NCBI RefSeq assembly: GCF_048265165.1 | Contig: NZ_JBLXCD010000005.1 | Location: 1-64,000 of the forward strand | Origin: Oceanospirillum sp048265165 | Lineage (GTDB): Bacteria; Pseudomonadota; Gammaproteobacteria; Pseudomonadales; Halomonadaceae | Reading direction: 5' to 3' | Length of the DNA stretch: 64,000 nucleotides | Part shown: positions 53,826 through 61,977 of the stretch, one piece after another | Position numbering within the stretch: the first letter of the stretch is position 1 | Layout: each line of letters begins with the position of its first letter | Position numbers and translations under genes: made by a program | Notes under the pieces: generated by a model | The model's input: the letters and a program-made list of their open reading frames with translations, nothing else | Databases searched by the model: none | What the model was told of the DNA's origin: nothing

Positions 53826-55762
53826 AGGTCATTCCCTTCTGTGGCCGGATGCCCTTTCTGGTTCCGGGGTTGAAAAAGAGGCAGGCAGACACGTATCTCG
53901 GCCCCCTGATTATTACGGGCATCAATCTCGCCGTTATGCTCCATCAGGATGCCATAGACAATAGAGAGCCCTAGCCCCATCCCTTCACCGACCTCTTTAG
54001 TGGTAAAGAAAGGGTCAAAAATCGACTCCAGTACCTGATCGTCAAAGCCAGGCCCATTATCATGAATGATAACCTCCGCACTGCCTTGCACCGCTCTCAG
54101 GCGGATCACTATGCGTTTATCAGGGTTATCGGTGCTGTGCAGCGCTTGAATACCGTTACTGAGCAGGTTAACGAATACCTGCTCCAGCCGCACAGGATCG
54201 CCGGCGACAATCAGTTGCGGATCACCCTCCACCACCAGACCGATCTCGACCTGATCTCTCTGACTCATGTGATCGACCAGCAGCAGGGCGTTCTCAACAC
54301 ACTGCTGTAGATGAACCTCCTCCCTGCGCTTCTGGCTCTTACGGGCAAAAGTTTTCAGGTGATTGATGATCTCGCCCATTCGGCTGGTGAGGGCAAAAAT
54401 ACGGCTGAAGTTTTCTCCAGCGGCAGCATAGCGCTCCCGTGCCACCAGTTTTTCACCATTTCGGGCAAAAGTCTGAATTGCCGACAAGGGCTGATTGAGC
54501 TCATGGGTGATACCCGCTGACATCTGTCCCAGCGCCGCCAGCTTACTGCTTTGAATCAGATCATCCTGAGCACGACGCAGGGCCTCATGAGCCTTTTGCC
54601 GCTGTTTAATCTCATGGGTTAATTGCAGATTACTTTCGGAAAGCTCCTTTGTGCGTGCTTCAACCCGTTGCTCCAGTAAATCATGGGCCTCTCTCAGTCG
54701 GTCAGCCACCCGCTTACGCTTCATTAGCATGTAGGCCAGTAACCCCACTAGGCTGGAGAGCAGCAGCCCCAGAAAAAAAGCGTTAATAGCCGCTTCACGG
54801 GCACCTAAAGCACTGGCCATGATATGCAGTTTCCAAGGGCTCTTGGGCAGCGCCTGCGTCAGCCAGAGATAACGTTTACCCAGTCGAGGACGCTCAACAA
54901 TCTGGATCAGGCGATAATCCTGAACCTCAGGATCGCGACGGATCGGTAACGACTTTATGGGATAGTCCAGATATTTTCGATCAGCCCTCAGGCTTTCTCT
55001 TTGCTCGGGTGTCAATTTAAAGAGCGCATTAAAACGCCAGTCCGCCTCGGTACTGCTGAAAATAATATCATTGGCATCGGTAAGAAATACTTTCTCCGCC
55101 CCCTGCTCCGCCCAGAGCTTTTCCAGAGGCCGCATACTGACCTTTAACACAACCACACCGGCAACTTCATCATTCAGATACACCGGATGTGACAAAAACA
55201 AGCCGGAAATTTTAGTGGTCACACCGATGGCAAAAAAGATACTTGGCCGACCCGCCAGTGCATTAAGAAAATAGGGACGATAACTATAGTTCACCCCCAG
55301 ATAACTGGTTTTCTCTTTCCAGTTACTGGTAGCAATCGTGGTGCCATCTGTATTCATCAGATAGATGTTGAGGGCATCAGTTCCTTCGCTGAGAGATTCC
55401 AGATGAGCATTCAGCGCCTGGCCTTTCATCTTCAGCTCTGAGTCATACAGGAACTCCAGTACCTGGTCATCCTTCGATAACATCAGTGGTAGATAGGCAT
55501 GGCGTTTTAGCTCACTCAGAACCACCTTTTTATATAGATTAAGCTTAAAGTGGCTTTCCTGCTCTAGCTGAGCCAGGGTGCTGTAGTAGGAGTAATGGCT
55601 TACCCCTGCCGTCAGCAGCAAACAACAGACCACCAAAAACGTAATCGCAGCAGGATAGGATATAAGACGAGTCCGGCCAGCGGACACAACCGGATCATTC
55701 AAAGTCAGCCCCGAATCAATCACATATAAAGCATCGAAAAGGCTGTTCAGAAAGAACAGCAA
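53822..55762 (-). CDS. DctB-like sensor histidine kinase
   Basis: The kinase has one N-terminal helix (about 30-52), a periplasmic double-PAS sensor of about 270 residues, a second helix, a coiled coil, the phosphoacceptor in GITHELNQPLSAIQTFA and an HATPase domain (GMGLGLSIVYGIL). This is the DctB plan for sensing C4-dicarboxylates. The start is uncertain: TTG at 55762 has no ribosome site; TTG at 55702, with GGGG six bases ahead, would trim 20 residues. It is coupled to the DctD-like gene. Confidence 0.9.
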   Translation of the reverse strand: MLFFLNSLFDALYVIDSGLTLNDPVVSAGRTRLISYPAAITFLVVCCLLLTAGVSHYSYYSTLAQLEQESHFKLNLYKKVVLSELKRHAYLPLMLSKDDQVLEFLYDSELKMKGQALNAHLESLSEGTDALNIYLMNTDGTTIATSNWKEKTSYLGVNYSYRPYFLNALAGRPSIFFAIGVTTKISGLFLSHPVYLNDEVAGVVVLKVSMRPLEKLWAEQGAEKVFLTDANDIIFSSTEADWRFNALFKLTPEQRESLRADRKYLDYPIKSLPIRRDPEVQDYRLIQIVERPRLGKRYLWLTQALPKSPWKLHIMASALGAREAAINAFFLGLLLSSLVGLLAYMLMKRKRVADRLREAHDLLEQRVEARTKELSESNLQLTHEIKQRQKAHEALRRAQDDLIQSSKLAALGQMSAGITHELNQPLSAIQTFARNGEKLVARERYAAAGENFSRIFALTSRMGEIINHLKTFARKSQKRREEVHLQQCVENALLLVDHMSQRDQVEIGLVVEGDPQLIVAGDPVRLEQVFVNLLSNGIQALHSTDNPDKRIVIRLRAVQGSAEVIIHDNGPGFDDQVLESIFDPFFTTKEVGEGMGLGLSIVYGILMEHNGEIDARNNQGAEIRVCLPLFQPRNQKGHPATEGNDL

Positions 55763-55796
55763 TAAAGGCCGAGCATATCAAAATATTCGGCCTTTC

Positions 55797-55835
55797 AGAA
55801 AAAAGAAAAGCGGCCAATTTTTCAATTGGCCGCTT
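55797..55835 (-). terminator. Intrinsic terminator after the TRAP permease gene
   Basis: A perfect 12-bp stem (AAGCGGCCAATT at 55808-55819 with AATTGGCCGCTT at 55824-55835) precedes a minus-strand T-rich run, ending the transporter operon before the kinase gene. Confidence 0.9.
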
Positions 55836-55842
55836 CTTGGAT

Positions 55843-58041
55843 TTAAGCAGCTTCCGCACTGACAACCCGGTGAGGGTTTACCGGCTCTGCCCGGCGACTC
55901 AACACAAAGAGCAGCAACAGAATGGCAAAACCTGCCAGCTGAGCAACCAGTCCCAGATCCGGCCACAGCATAAGACCTGCAGCAGGCACCAGTAATATTC
56001 TCTGCCAAAGCTGAAGTGGCCCTTCAAGATGATTCTCAAAGAAACCTGCCAATGCGTACATCCCCAGACAAGCAAAGATAAAGACCTGTAACACTTCCGG
56101 CAATGTTCCACCAATTAAAGGTGTATAGGCGAACAGCAGGGGCACCACATACAGAGCCTTAGCAAAGCGCCAGGCCATAAAACCTGTGCGCATCGGGTTC
56201 GCCCGAGCAACAGCTGCTGCCGCAAAAGCTGCCAGACAAACCGGAGGTGTAACGTTACTATCCTGAGACAACCAGAAAATAATCATATGAGCCGAGATCA
56301 GACTGATCGTCAGTGTTTCTGCGGACAATCCTTGCTCAATCACCATATCCAGAGAGTCGGATGGTAACGTTGCGATCACCTGTTGCGCCTGCGCCAGCGT
56401 TAACCCCTGAGGTAAAGCCTCGGCCAGACTCGGCAGGCTCAGAGTAATCATAGCGCTTGCCATACCTTCAACCTGACCACTCATCAGATAATCGATCAGA
56501 TGGGACTCATTCATCAGGCTGTAAAGCGCCGGAGCAGAGAGCGTACCCAGTACAATATAAGACGCCGTCACCGGAAGCCCCATACCCACAATCAGAGAGG
56601 CCAGAGCAATCAGTACCAAACTGATCAGCAGACTACCGCCACTCCACTGACTGATCATCAGAGAGAAGGTATTACCGACACCGGTCGTGGTAACCACATT
56701 GATAACCAGCCCCACCGCAATCAGCAGAACAGCTGTTGGGATCATATTGTAGGTACCCTGCACCATGGACCCGGCGATATCACGCAGGCCCATAGGTTTA
56801 GGCGACAACCAGGAAGCGATCACCACACTCAGAATACTGAAGCCTGCCGCATAGGTTGGTGTAAAGCCATAAATCAGTAGCGCGATCAGTACCCCAATAG
56901 GCACCAGAGAGTGCCAGCCACGCTTCAGAATATCTCGGGCCCGTGGCGTTTCCTCTTCCACAACCTGAATATTCAGGCGCTTGGCTTCGATCCGCACAAA
57001 GAAAGCCACCGACAGGAAATAGATCATCGCCGGAAGAAAGGCCAGCGTAATAATCTCCAGATACGGAACCTGCGTATAAGACGCCATAATAAAGGCACCT
57101 GCCCCCATCACCGGCGGCATCAACTGACCACCGGTTGAAGCCGCTGCCTCGATACCACCGGCATACACCGGACGGAAACCGGCCCGCTTCATCATAGGAA
57201 TGGTGATCACACCGGTGGAAACGGTGTTAGCCACGGCAGAACCTGAGATTGAGCCCATCAGCGATGAACCCACAACAGCAACAAGACCTGGCCCACCAAT
57301 CATACGGCCGGCAACACAGCGGGCCAGCTCAATAATAAATTCTCCGGCACCGGAGCGCACCAGAAAAGCCCCAAACAGGATAAACATATAAACATACGTT
57401 GAGCTGATCCGTGCAATGGAACCAAACATACCTTCATTAGAAAAATAGCTGCGAAATAGCAGGGTTTCAGCGGTCAATCCCGGAAAATGGAACACACCAG
57501 TCAGGTACTTTCCCCACCATGCTACATAGGAAAGTGCAATCAGAATCATAACGGGAATAACCCAGCCACTGGTACGGCGGGCAAACTCAACCACAAGGAT
57601 CACCGCTACTGTGGCAGCCAGCCAATCCGTGCTAATAAAGGTAACGCCACGGGCGTAAAGAGCCGATTCTCCCAGCATCAGATAAGCCACAACGACAAGG
57701 CTTAAGCCCCCCAGCAGAATGTTAATGCCCCAATGGAAGGTTTTGGTTACACCGGTTTTATCCTTACCTGTCCGGTAAAGCAGCGCACAGAGGAAACCAA
57801 ACATGCCGAAGTGCATGGCCGATAACCACAGCTCAGACATATTACCCAAAGTGTTGAAGTAGATATGGCTTAACGCGACAAAAATACAGAAAACAAACGT
57901 GAACTTGCCAAACCAACCCTGGGTTTCCGGCTCAGGAACCGCTGATTCCGGGTCGGAGGACAGATGAGCATCCAGCTCTTCAGGTGTCGGCGTATCCTGA
58001 GGCTCCCGGTCAGCCCTATGACTTAATGACTGTTGATTCAT
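55843..58041 (-). CDS. TRAP transporter fused permease (TAXI type, DctQM fusion)
   Basis: The 732-residue protein has a cytoplasmic N-terminus of about 50 residues, a small-subunit-like N-terminal helical part and a large DctM-type permease with many helices (GSSLMGSISGSAVANTVSTG, ASTGGQLMPPVMGAGAFIMA), plus a final helical section of the DUF3394 sort. Such fused permeases pair with TAXI solute-binding proteins and use an ion gradient to import organic acids or amino acids. The binding-protein gene is upstream, across a structured 137-bp element. Substrate unknown. Confidence 0.92.
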   Translation of the reverse strand: MNQQSLSHRADREPQDTPTPEELDAHLSSDPESAVPEPETQGWFGKFTFVFCIFVALSHIYFNTLGNMSELWLSAMHFGMFGFLCALLYRTGKDKTGVTKTFHWGINILLGGLSLVVVAYLMLGESALYARGVTFISTDWLAATVAVILVVEFARRTSGWVIPVMILIALSYVAWWGKYLTGVFHFPGLTAETLLFRSYFSNEGMFGSIARISSTYVYMFILFGAFLVRSGAGEFIIELARCVAGRMIGGPGLVAVVGSSLMGSISGSAVANTVSTGVITIPMMKRAGFRPVYAGGIEAAASTGGQLMPPVMGAGAFIMASYTQVPYLEIITLAFLPAMIYFLSVAFFVRIEAKRLNIQVVEEETPRARDILKRGWHSLVPIGVLIALLIYGFTPTYAAGFSILSVVIASWLSPKPMGLRDIAGSMVQGTYNMIPTAVLLIAVGLVINVVTTTGVGNTFSLMISQWSGGSLLISLVLIALASLIVGMGLPVTASYIVLGTLSAPALYSLMNESHLIDYLMSGQVEGMASAMITLSLPSLAEALPQGLTLAQAQQVIATLPSDSLDMVIEQGLSAETLTISLISAHMIIFWLSQDSNVTPPVCLAAFAAAAVARANPMRTGFMAWRFAKALYVVPLLFAYTPLIGGTLPEVLQVFIFACLGMYALAGFFENHLEGPLQLWQRILLVPAAGLMLWPDLGLVAQLAGFAILLLLFVLSRRAEPVNPHRVVSAEAA

Positions 58042-58133
58042 AAGAGGGTCCTTTTAAAACGCAGATTTGCGCAAAAGCAGCTGGTCACCTGAAAAAATGA
58101 CAGGCAACCAGCGAGACGTAAAGAAAACAAAAA

Positions 58134-58270
58134 AGGGCAAGGCCCTAATTAAGCAAGACTGCCCGTACCCGAGTGATGCCATGCCGGCATCCGTGTGAGC
58201 TACGGGGGCCGGCGTTGCTCAGGCAACGGTGCAGTGACACCCTGCTAAGTATTCAGATAGGCCTTGCCCT
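58134..58270 (-). ncRNA. Structured intercistronic element between TAXI binding protein and permease
   Basis: The element is bounded by perfect 11-bp inverted repeats, AGGGCAAGGCC and GGCCTTGCCCT. Inside are CGTTGC-N4-GCAACG and a GCCGGC-based hairpin enclosing CCGT/ACGG. On the minus strand its 3' arm is followed by six T residues, and that arm can also form a local AGGGC-CTT-GCCCT hairpin, so termination-like structures can be drawn in two ways. It probably tunes permease relative to binding-protein expression; a mobile palindromic element is another reading. Confidence 0.6.
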
Positions 58271-58277
58271 AAAAAAG

Positions 58278-59333
58278 TTAAAGCAACGCGCCCGGAATCT
58301 TTACGCCCTGTTCACGGTAGTAACGCAGAGCACCAGGGTGCAGTGGAACCGGAAGGCCGTTGATCGCCGTTTCCAGTGACATTTCAGATGTGGCTTTATG
58401 GATATTTTTCAGGAAACCTAGGTTTTCATAAATCGCTTTTGTCAGCTGATAAACATCCTCTTCACTCACGTCATCGCGCACCGCCAGGAAGTTAGACTGA
58501 GCCATCGACTGAACAGGCTGAGATTGATTCGGATAGGTATTTGCAGGAATGGTGTACGGTACCCAAAGCGGGAATTTGGCATTTACCTTGGCTAACTGAT
58601 CTTCCGTCACACCCAGCAGAGAAACCTCTGTATTGGTATCCGCCATTGCACGGGTCACGGCTGAAACCGGCATACCGCCCGAGGTGTTCATACCCTCAAT
58701 TTTACGGTTGCTGAATGCATCCGCAGAAGCGCCATACCCCAGGAATGCCAGATCAAACATCTCGTCCGGGTTGATACCCAGTTGACCGAAGATATACCGG
58801 TTGGCACCTTCTGTGCCTGAGTTACGCTTACCGATAGAAAAGCTCGCACCCTGCAAGTTCTGCAGATCATCCAAAGTGCCGGTTTTTACTTTATCTTTGG
58901 TAACCAGAAAATGTTCAACCTGAGGCCACAACATGGTTACCGAACGCAGGTATTCTTGAGGCCCCGCATTCGTCAGAGGACCTTCACCATTTTTTGCCCA
59001 ACTGCCATACAGACCCATCAGAATGGCAAACTGCGCCTGATTTTCACGCAATAACTTAACATTTTCACCGGAACCGGCAGAGCTGATAGCCGACAGGGAG
59101 ATCTTGTGAGTAGGTTCCAGTTTCACCTTAGTCAGGGTGCTGACAGCAACACCAACAGGATAGTAGGTGCCACCAGTCGTTGCTGTCGCAAAGATATATG
59201 ACTTACTGTCCTGCGCCTGAACGCCGGACGCAAAAGCAGAAGCGGTCAGTGCCGCGGCCATCGCAGTGGTTTTAACAAACGTGCTTTTAAAAATAGAACT
59301 TTTCAAAACTGTACCTTGCATCAAATGTTTCAT
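58278..59333 (-). CDS. TAXI-family TRAP transporter solute-binding protein
   Basis: From the ATG at 59333 (AAGGA about ten bases ahead) it has 351 residues, with a signal peptide of about 40 residues ending ASAFASGVQAQ. The mature part begins YIFATATTGGTYYPVGVAVS, the TAXI signature, and continues SSAGSGENVKLLRENQAQFAIL. It would capture the solute in the periplasm for the fused permease. A longer reading exists but would put the signal peptide internally. A sigma-54 promoter lies 77 bases upstream. Confidence 0.93.
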   Translation of the reverse strand: MKHLMQGTVLKSSIFKSTFVKTTAMAAALTASAFASGVQAQDSKSYIFATATTGGTYYPVGVAVSTLTKVKLEPTHKISLSAISSAGSGENVKLLRENQAQFAILMGLYGSWAKNGEGPLTNAGPQEYLRSVTMLWPQVEHFLVTKDKVKTGTLDDLQNLQGASFSIGKRNSGTEGANRYIFGQLGINPDEMFDLAFLGYGASADAFSNRKIEGMNTSGGMPVSAVTRAMADTNTEVSLLGVTEDQLAKVNAKFPLWVPYTIPANTYPNQSQPVQSMAQSNFLAVRDDVSEEDVYQLTKAIYENLGFLKNIHKATSEMSLETAINGLPVPLHPGALRYYREQGVKIPGALL

Positions 59334-59409
59334 TGTTATGTATTCCTTATCTTTTTTATTTTTGTCTTGCCTGATTCCGAAGAAGAGGAATCTATACAGC
59401 GATAAGGAT

Positions 59410-59426
59410 TGCAAGGCACGGGCCAA
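59410..59426 (-). promoter_or_regulatory. Sigma-54 (-24/-12) promoter of the TAXI transporter operon
   Basis: The minus strand reads TTGGCCCGTGCCTTGCA: GG and GC are ten bases apart, with TTGCA at -12. It fits activation by the DctD-like regulator encoded beyond the permease. Confidence 0.75.
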
Positions 59427-59472
59427 AAGCAAAAAACCTATAACATCTTGATTTAAAAGGAATAAATAAGAT

Positions 59473-59515
59473 AAAAAAATACCCGATCAGCAAGATTTTG
59501 CTGATCGGGTATTTT
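59473..59515 (-). terminator. Intrinsic terminator after the YbjN-like gene
   Basis: An 18-bp stem built around ATACCCGATCAGCAA and its complement (59476-59493 and 59498-59515) has a 4-base loop and is A-rich before and T-rich after, so it could act on either strand. It ends the YbjN-like gene before the TAXI promoter. Confidence 0.9.
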
Positions 59516-59555
59516 AGATAGGCGAAATTTCGCTCATAGGTTTAAAGCAGATCAC

Positions 59556-60035
59556 TCAGTGCAAATACTCACCTTCATTTTCTCCCTCGTCCCCTTCAGG
59601 GCCATCAGGATAAGTGATCACACCCATATTCTGACAGTCACTCACCAACTGTCGGGTATACTCCATCACATTAAGCAGAAAGTGACGGAACTGGCTGAAA
59701 GAAACACCAGCGCGAGTATGTAAGGTATCCATCATTATCAACTTGGGTAGCGCGTCGTCTGAGACCTCCACAAATACCTTCAGGTGTGGAAAGGCAGTGT
59801 TGATCCGTCCCATCTCAATGGTTAACGGTAGCAAAGCAGTGGGACGAAGCTCCACTTCTGTCGTCAGTACCAGATGATCCGACTCAACAAAAATTCGGCT
59901 ATCCAGAACACCATCCAGCTGCTGCAGATCGGTCAGATGTAAACCATCGCAATGCTCACAAATATAGTTAGTGGTTGGACCTTCATTTAGCCAGCGCTGA
60001 ACCTGATCACTGTCAGGTACAAATAGGGGTTCCAT
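59556..60035 (-). CDS. YbjN-domain (CesT-like fold) conserved protein
   Basis: The 159-residue protein has a Cys pair near its start (YICEHCDGLHL), a core like the YbjN/sensory regulator family (LDSRIFVESDHLVLTTEVEL, IEMGRINTAFPHLKVFVEV) and an acidic tail. YbjN relatives suppress temperature-sensitive and motility phenotypes; molecular role unknown. It stands alone and has its own terminator. Confidence 0.75.
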   Translation of the reverse strand: MEPLFVPDSDQVQRWLNEGPTTNYICEHCDGLHLTDLQQLDGVLDSRIFVESDHLVLTTEVELRPTALLPLTIEMGRINTAFPHLKVFVEVSDDALPKLIMMDTLHTRAGVSFSQFRHFLLNVMEYTRQLVSDCQNMGVITYPDGPEGDEGENEGEYLH

Positions 60036-60230
60036 AGTTGCCTCGATTAAGTCATCAAACCAGTTCGGTCATCGGTATCATTATTGTGAGCATTATAACG
60101 GGCTGCATCAGTGCCGACTAGGAAACTCGCCGCCTAAGTCATGATCATCACAGCATTTTTCTGCTTTTCGCCCGACAAATCCCATCTATGGTTTTTATGA
60201 ACAAAATAGATTTTAAGAAATAAAAAGCCA

Positions 60231-60257
60231 GGAACTTTCTACCATACAGGCGTCTAA
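60231..60257 (+). promoter_or_regulatory. Sigma-E-like promoter
   Basis: GGAACTT at 60231-60237 and GTCTAA at 60252-60257 match the extracytoplasmic sigma-E -35 and -10 boxes. The gap is 14 bases, one shorter than the usual 15-16. Transcription would start near 60263. Confidence 0.55.
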
Positions 60258-60262
60258 GTCAT

Positions 60263-60372
60263 CGTCACTCACCTGAAACCAATCTCTCATCGGGTGAGTG
60301 TACATTCGGAATGGGTCGAGCATTTATGCTCACTTTTTAGCCGGTTTCCTGCAGAGGAATACCGGCTTTTTT
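60263..60372 (+). ncRNA. Candidate sigma-E-dependent small RNA
   Basis: Between the sigma-E-like promoter and a strong intrinsic terminator there is no open frame, giving a transcript of about 110 nt. It would fold into CACTCACC/GGTGAGTG (60266-60273 with 60293-60300), GAGCA-TTTA-TGCTC (60318-60331) and the terminator stem. This promoter-hairpins-terminator layout is that of RybB or MicA-like envelope-stress RNAs, although no sequence family is recognised. Confidence 0.55.
60339..60372 (+). terminator. Intrinsic terminator of the candidate small RNA
   Basis: AGCCGGT-TTCC pairs with GGAA-T-ACCGGCT around TGCAGA, with a T6 run after it on the plus strand. No upstream plus-strand protein gene is near, so it most likely ends a small RNA. 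Confidence 0.85.
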
Positions 60373-60451
60373 ATCTTATCGGTTTTTCCTGCAATCCATT
60401 TGCCCCCTAAGATATGATGCACACCCTACACATTAGACGGAACTTTCAGCA

Positions 60452-61702
60452 TCAGAACATCCATTGCCCCAGCACCCAAGCTCCAGCATAACCTATGGTA
60501 TAGGCGATCAGCAGTGGCAGAATAAAGCGCACATAACGACCAAAGGTCAGGGCACCAATTTTGCTCATCATGACGATACCGGCGGCGGAACCAATTACCA
60601 GCAAAGACCCACCGACACCAACGGCGTACGTCAGACCCATCCATTCCTGGGTGGTCATATCGATACCAGACTTCAGCACAGCCGCCGTTAACGGTACGTT
60701 ATCAATACCTGCCGATAAGACGCCCATCATATAGTTCGCCAACACCGGTGGCATCAGTTCGTAGAGGCTCACTAAGGATTCCAGGACACCGATCTCTTTC
60801 AGCATTCCCACCAGCAGCAAAATCCCTAAGAAGAAAAGCAGCGTTTCAAACTCAATCACCCGGATGTAATCCATAATCGGGTCTTCATCGTCATCTTCAA
60901 AAAAGCGGGCCACCAGAAACATCAGTGACATACCAGCTAGGAAGGTCAGCATTGGCGGAATATGAAACAAGGCATTGAAGACAATGGTGAGTAAAATAGT
61001 GCTTAAAAATATCACTGCGATGATCAGGTCTACCTTGCGGATTGGAGTCATCCTCTTCTCAATGACGACATTACCTTTAAGGCCGAAAGAGAGCATAAGG
61101 GTCAGTGCGATCACACCCAGCAGCGCAGGCAGCGACAGGTACAGTAGCTGCAGTACACCGACATGACCTGATAGGAAAATCATCAGAGTGGTTACGTCAC
61201 CGGTAATCAGCGCAACACCACCGGAGTTCACCGCAAAAACTACCAGCGCAGCAAAACGCAGGGTCTTTTTCGCCTCAAGATTGAGGGAGAGTATCAGTGC
61301 AGCAGATACCAGGGTGGCTGTGATGTTATCCGCAATGGAGGAGAAGACAAAACAGAACAGACCGGTGAGTACCAGCAGCATCTTTTCTGAGATACGCGAG
61401 GGTAAAAACAGATAGATCAGGTTTTGAATCAGGCCTTTTTTGTTTAGGTAGGCAACAAAGGTCATCGCAGCGACCAGAAATAGCCAGAGTTCGGCAATCT
61501 CAGATATGCTCTCAGACAACCCTTCTTCAATGCGGACAAGGCCCGCATCGCTCTCGGAGAAGATAAACATCAATAACCAGGAAACAGTTCCCAGAAACAG
61601 CGTTACCTTGGCTTTATTGATATGGATTACTTCTTCAAAAACAACACCTAGTAGCGCCAGAAAAGCCAGCGCCAGCAGGATGGTATGCAGCAGTTCGGTC
61701 AT
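60452..61702 (-). CDS. nhaD: Na+/H+ antiporter NhaD
   Basis: The 416-residue protein has about twelve hydrophobic helices and NhaD-type sequence (EEVIHINKAKVTLFLGTVSW, SSIADNITATLVSAAL, SAGIDNVPLTAAVLKSG). It exchanges Na+ or Li+ for protons, a usual trait of marine and alkali-tolerant bacteria. It stands alone; the nhaR-like regulator of this window is far away. Confidence 0.95.
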   Translation of the reverse strand: MTELLHTILLALAFLALLGVVFEEVIHINKAKVTLFLGTVSWLLMFIFSESDAGLVRIEEGLSESISEIAELWLFLVAAMTFVAYLNKKGLIQNLIYLFLPSRISEKMLLVLTGLFCFVFSSIADNITATLVSAALILSLNLEAKKTLRFAALVVFAVNSGGVALITGDVTTLMIFLSGHVGVLQLLYLSLPALLGVIALTLMLSFGLKGNVVIEKRMTPIRKVDLIIAVIFLSTILLTIVFNALFHIPPMLTFLAGMSLMFLVARFFEDDDEDPIMDYIRVIEFETLLFFLGILLLVGMLKEIGVLESLVSLYELMPPVLANYMMGVLSAGIDNVPLTAAVLKSGIDMTTQEWMGLTYAVGVGGSLLVIGSAAGIVMMSKIGALTFGRYVRFILPLLIAYTIGYAGAWVLGQWMF

Positions 61703-61977
61703 TGGGGGCCTTCTTGATTGTTATCTTATTATTAGCTGCAGCCACGACCACTGATTGCACGCACTCTGAATAAAGTGTCTGAAAGACAGGCTCATCAGTG
61801 GTCTATGATGCAGTGCGGCAAATTTTTAGGACATCGATTATAGGCCTAAAAACCAGGCAACGGGTATAGACTTTGAGAGGTATTTTTTTAACTGAGGCGA
61901 CCTGCAAGCCCTTTGGATAGACAATTCCGACTAAAAAACTATGATATAAACTTAGCCTATTCAGAGAGAGCAGCATT

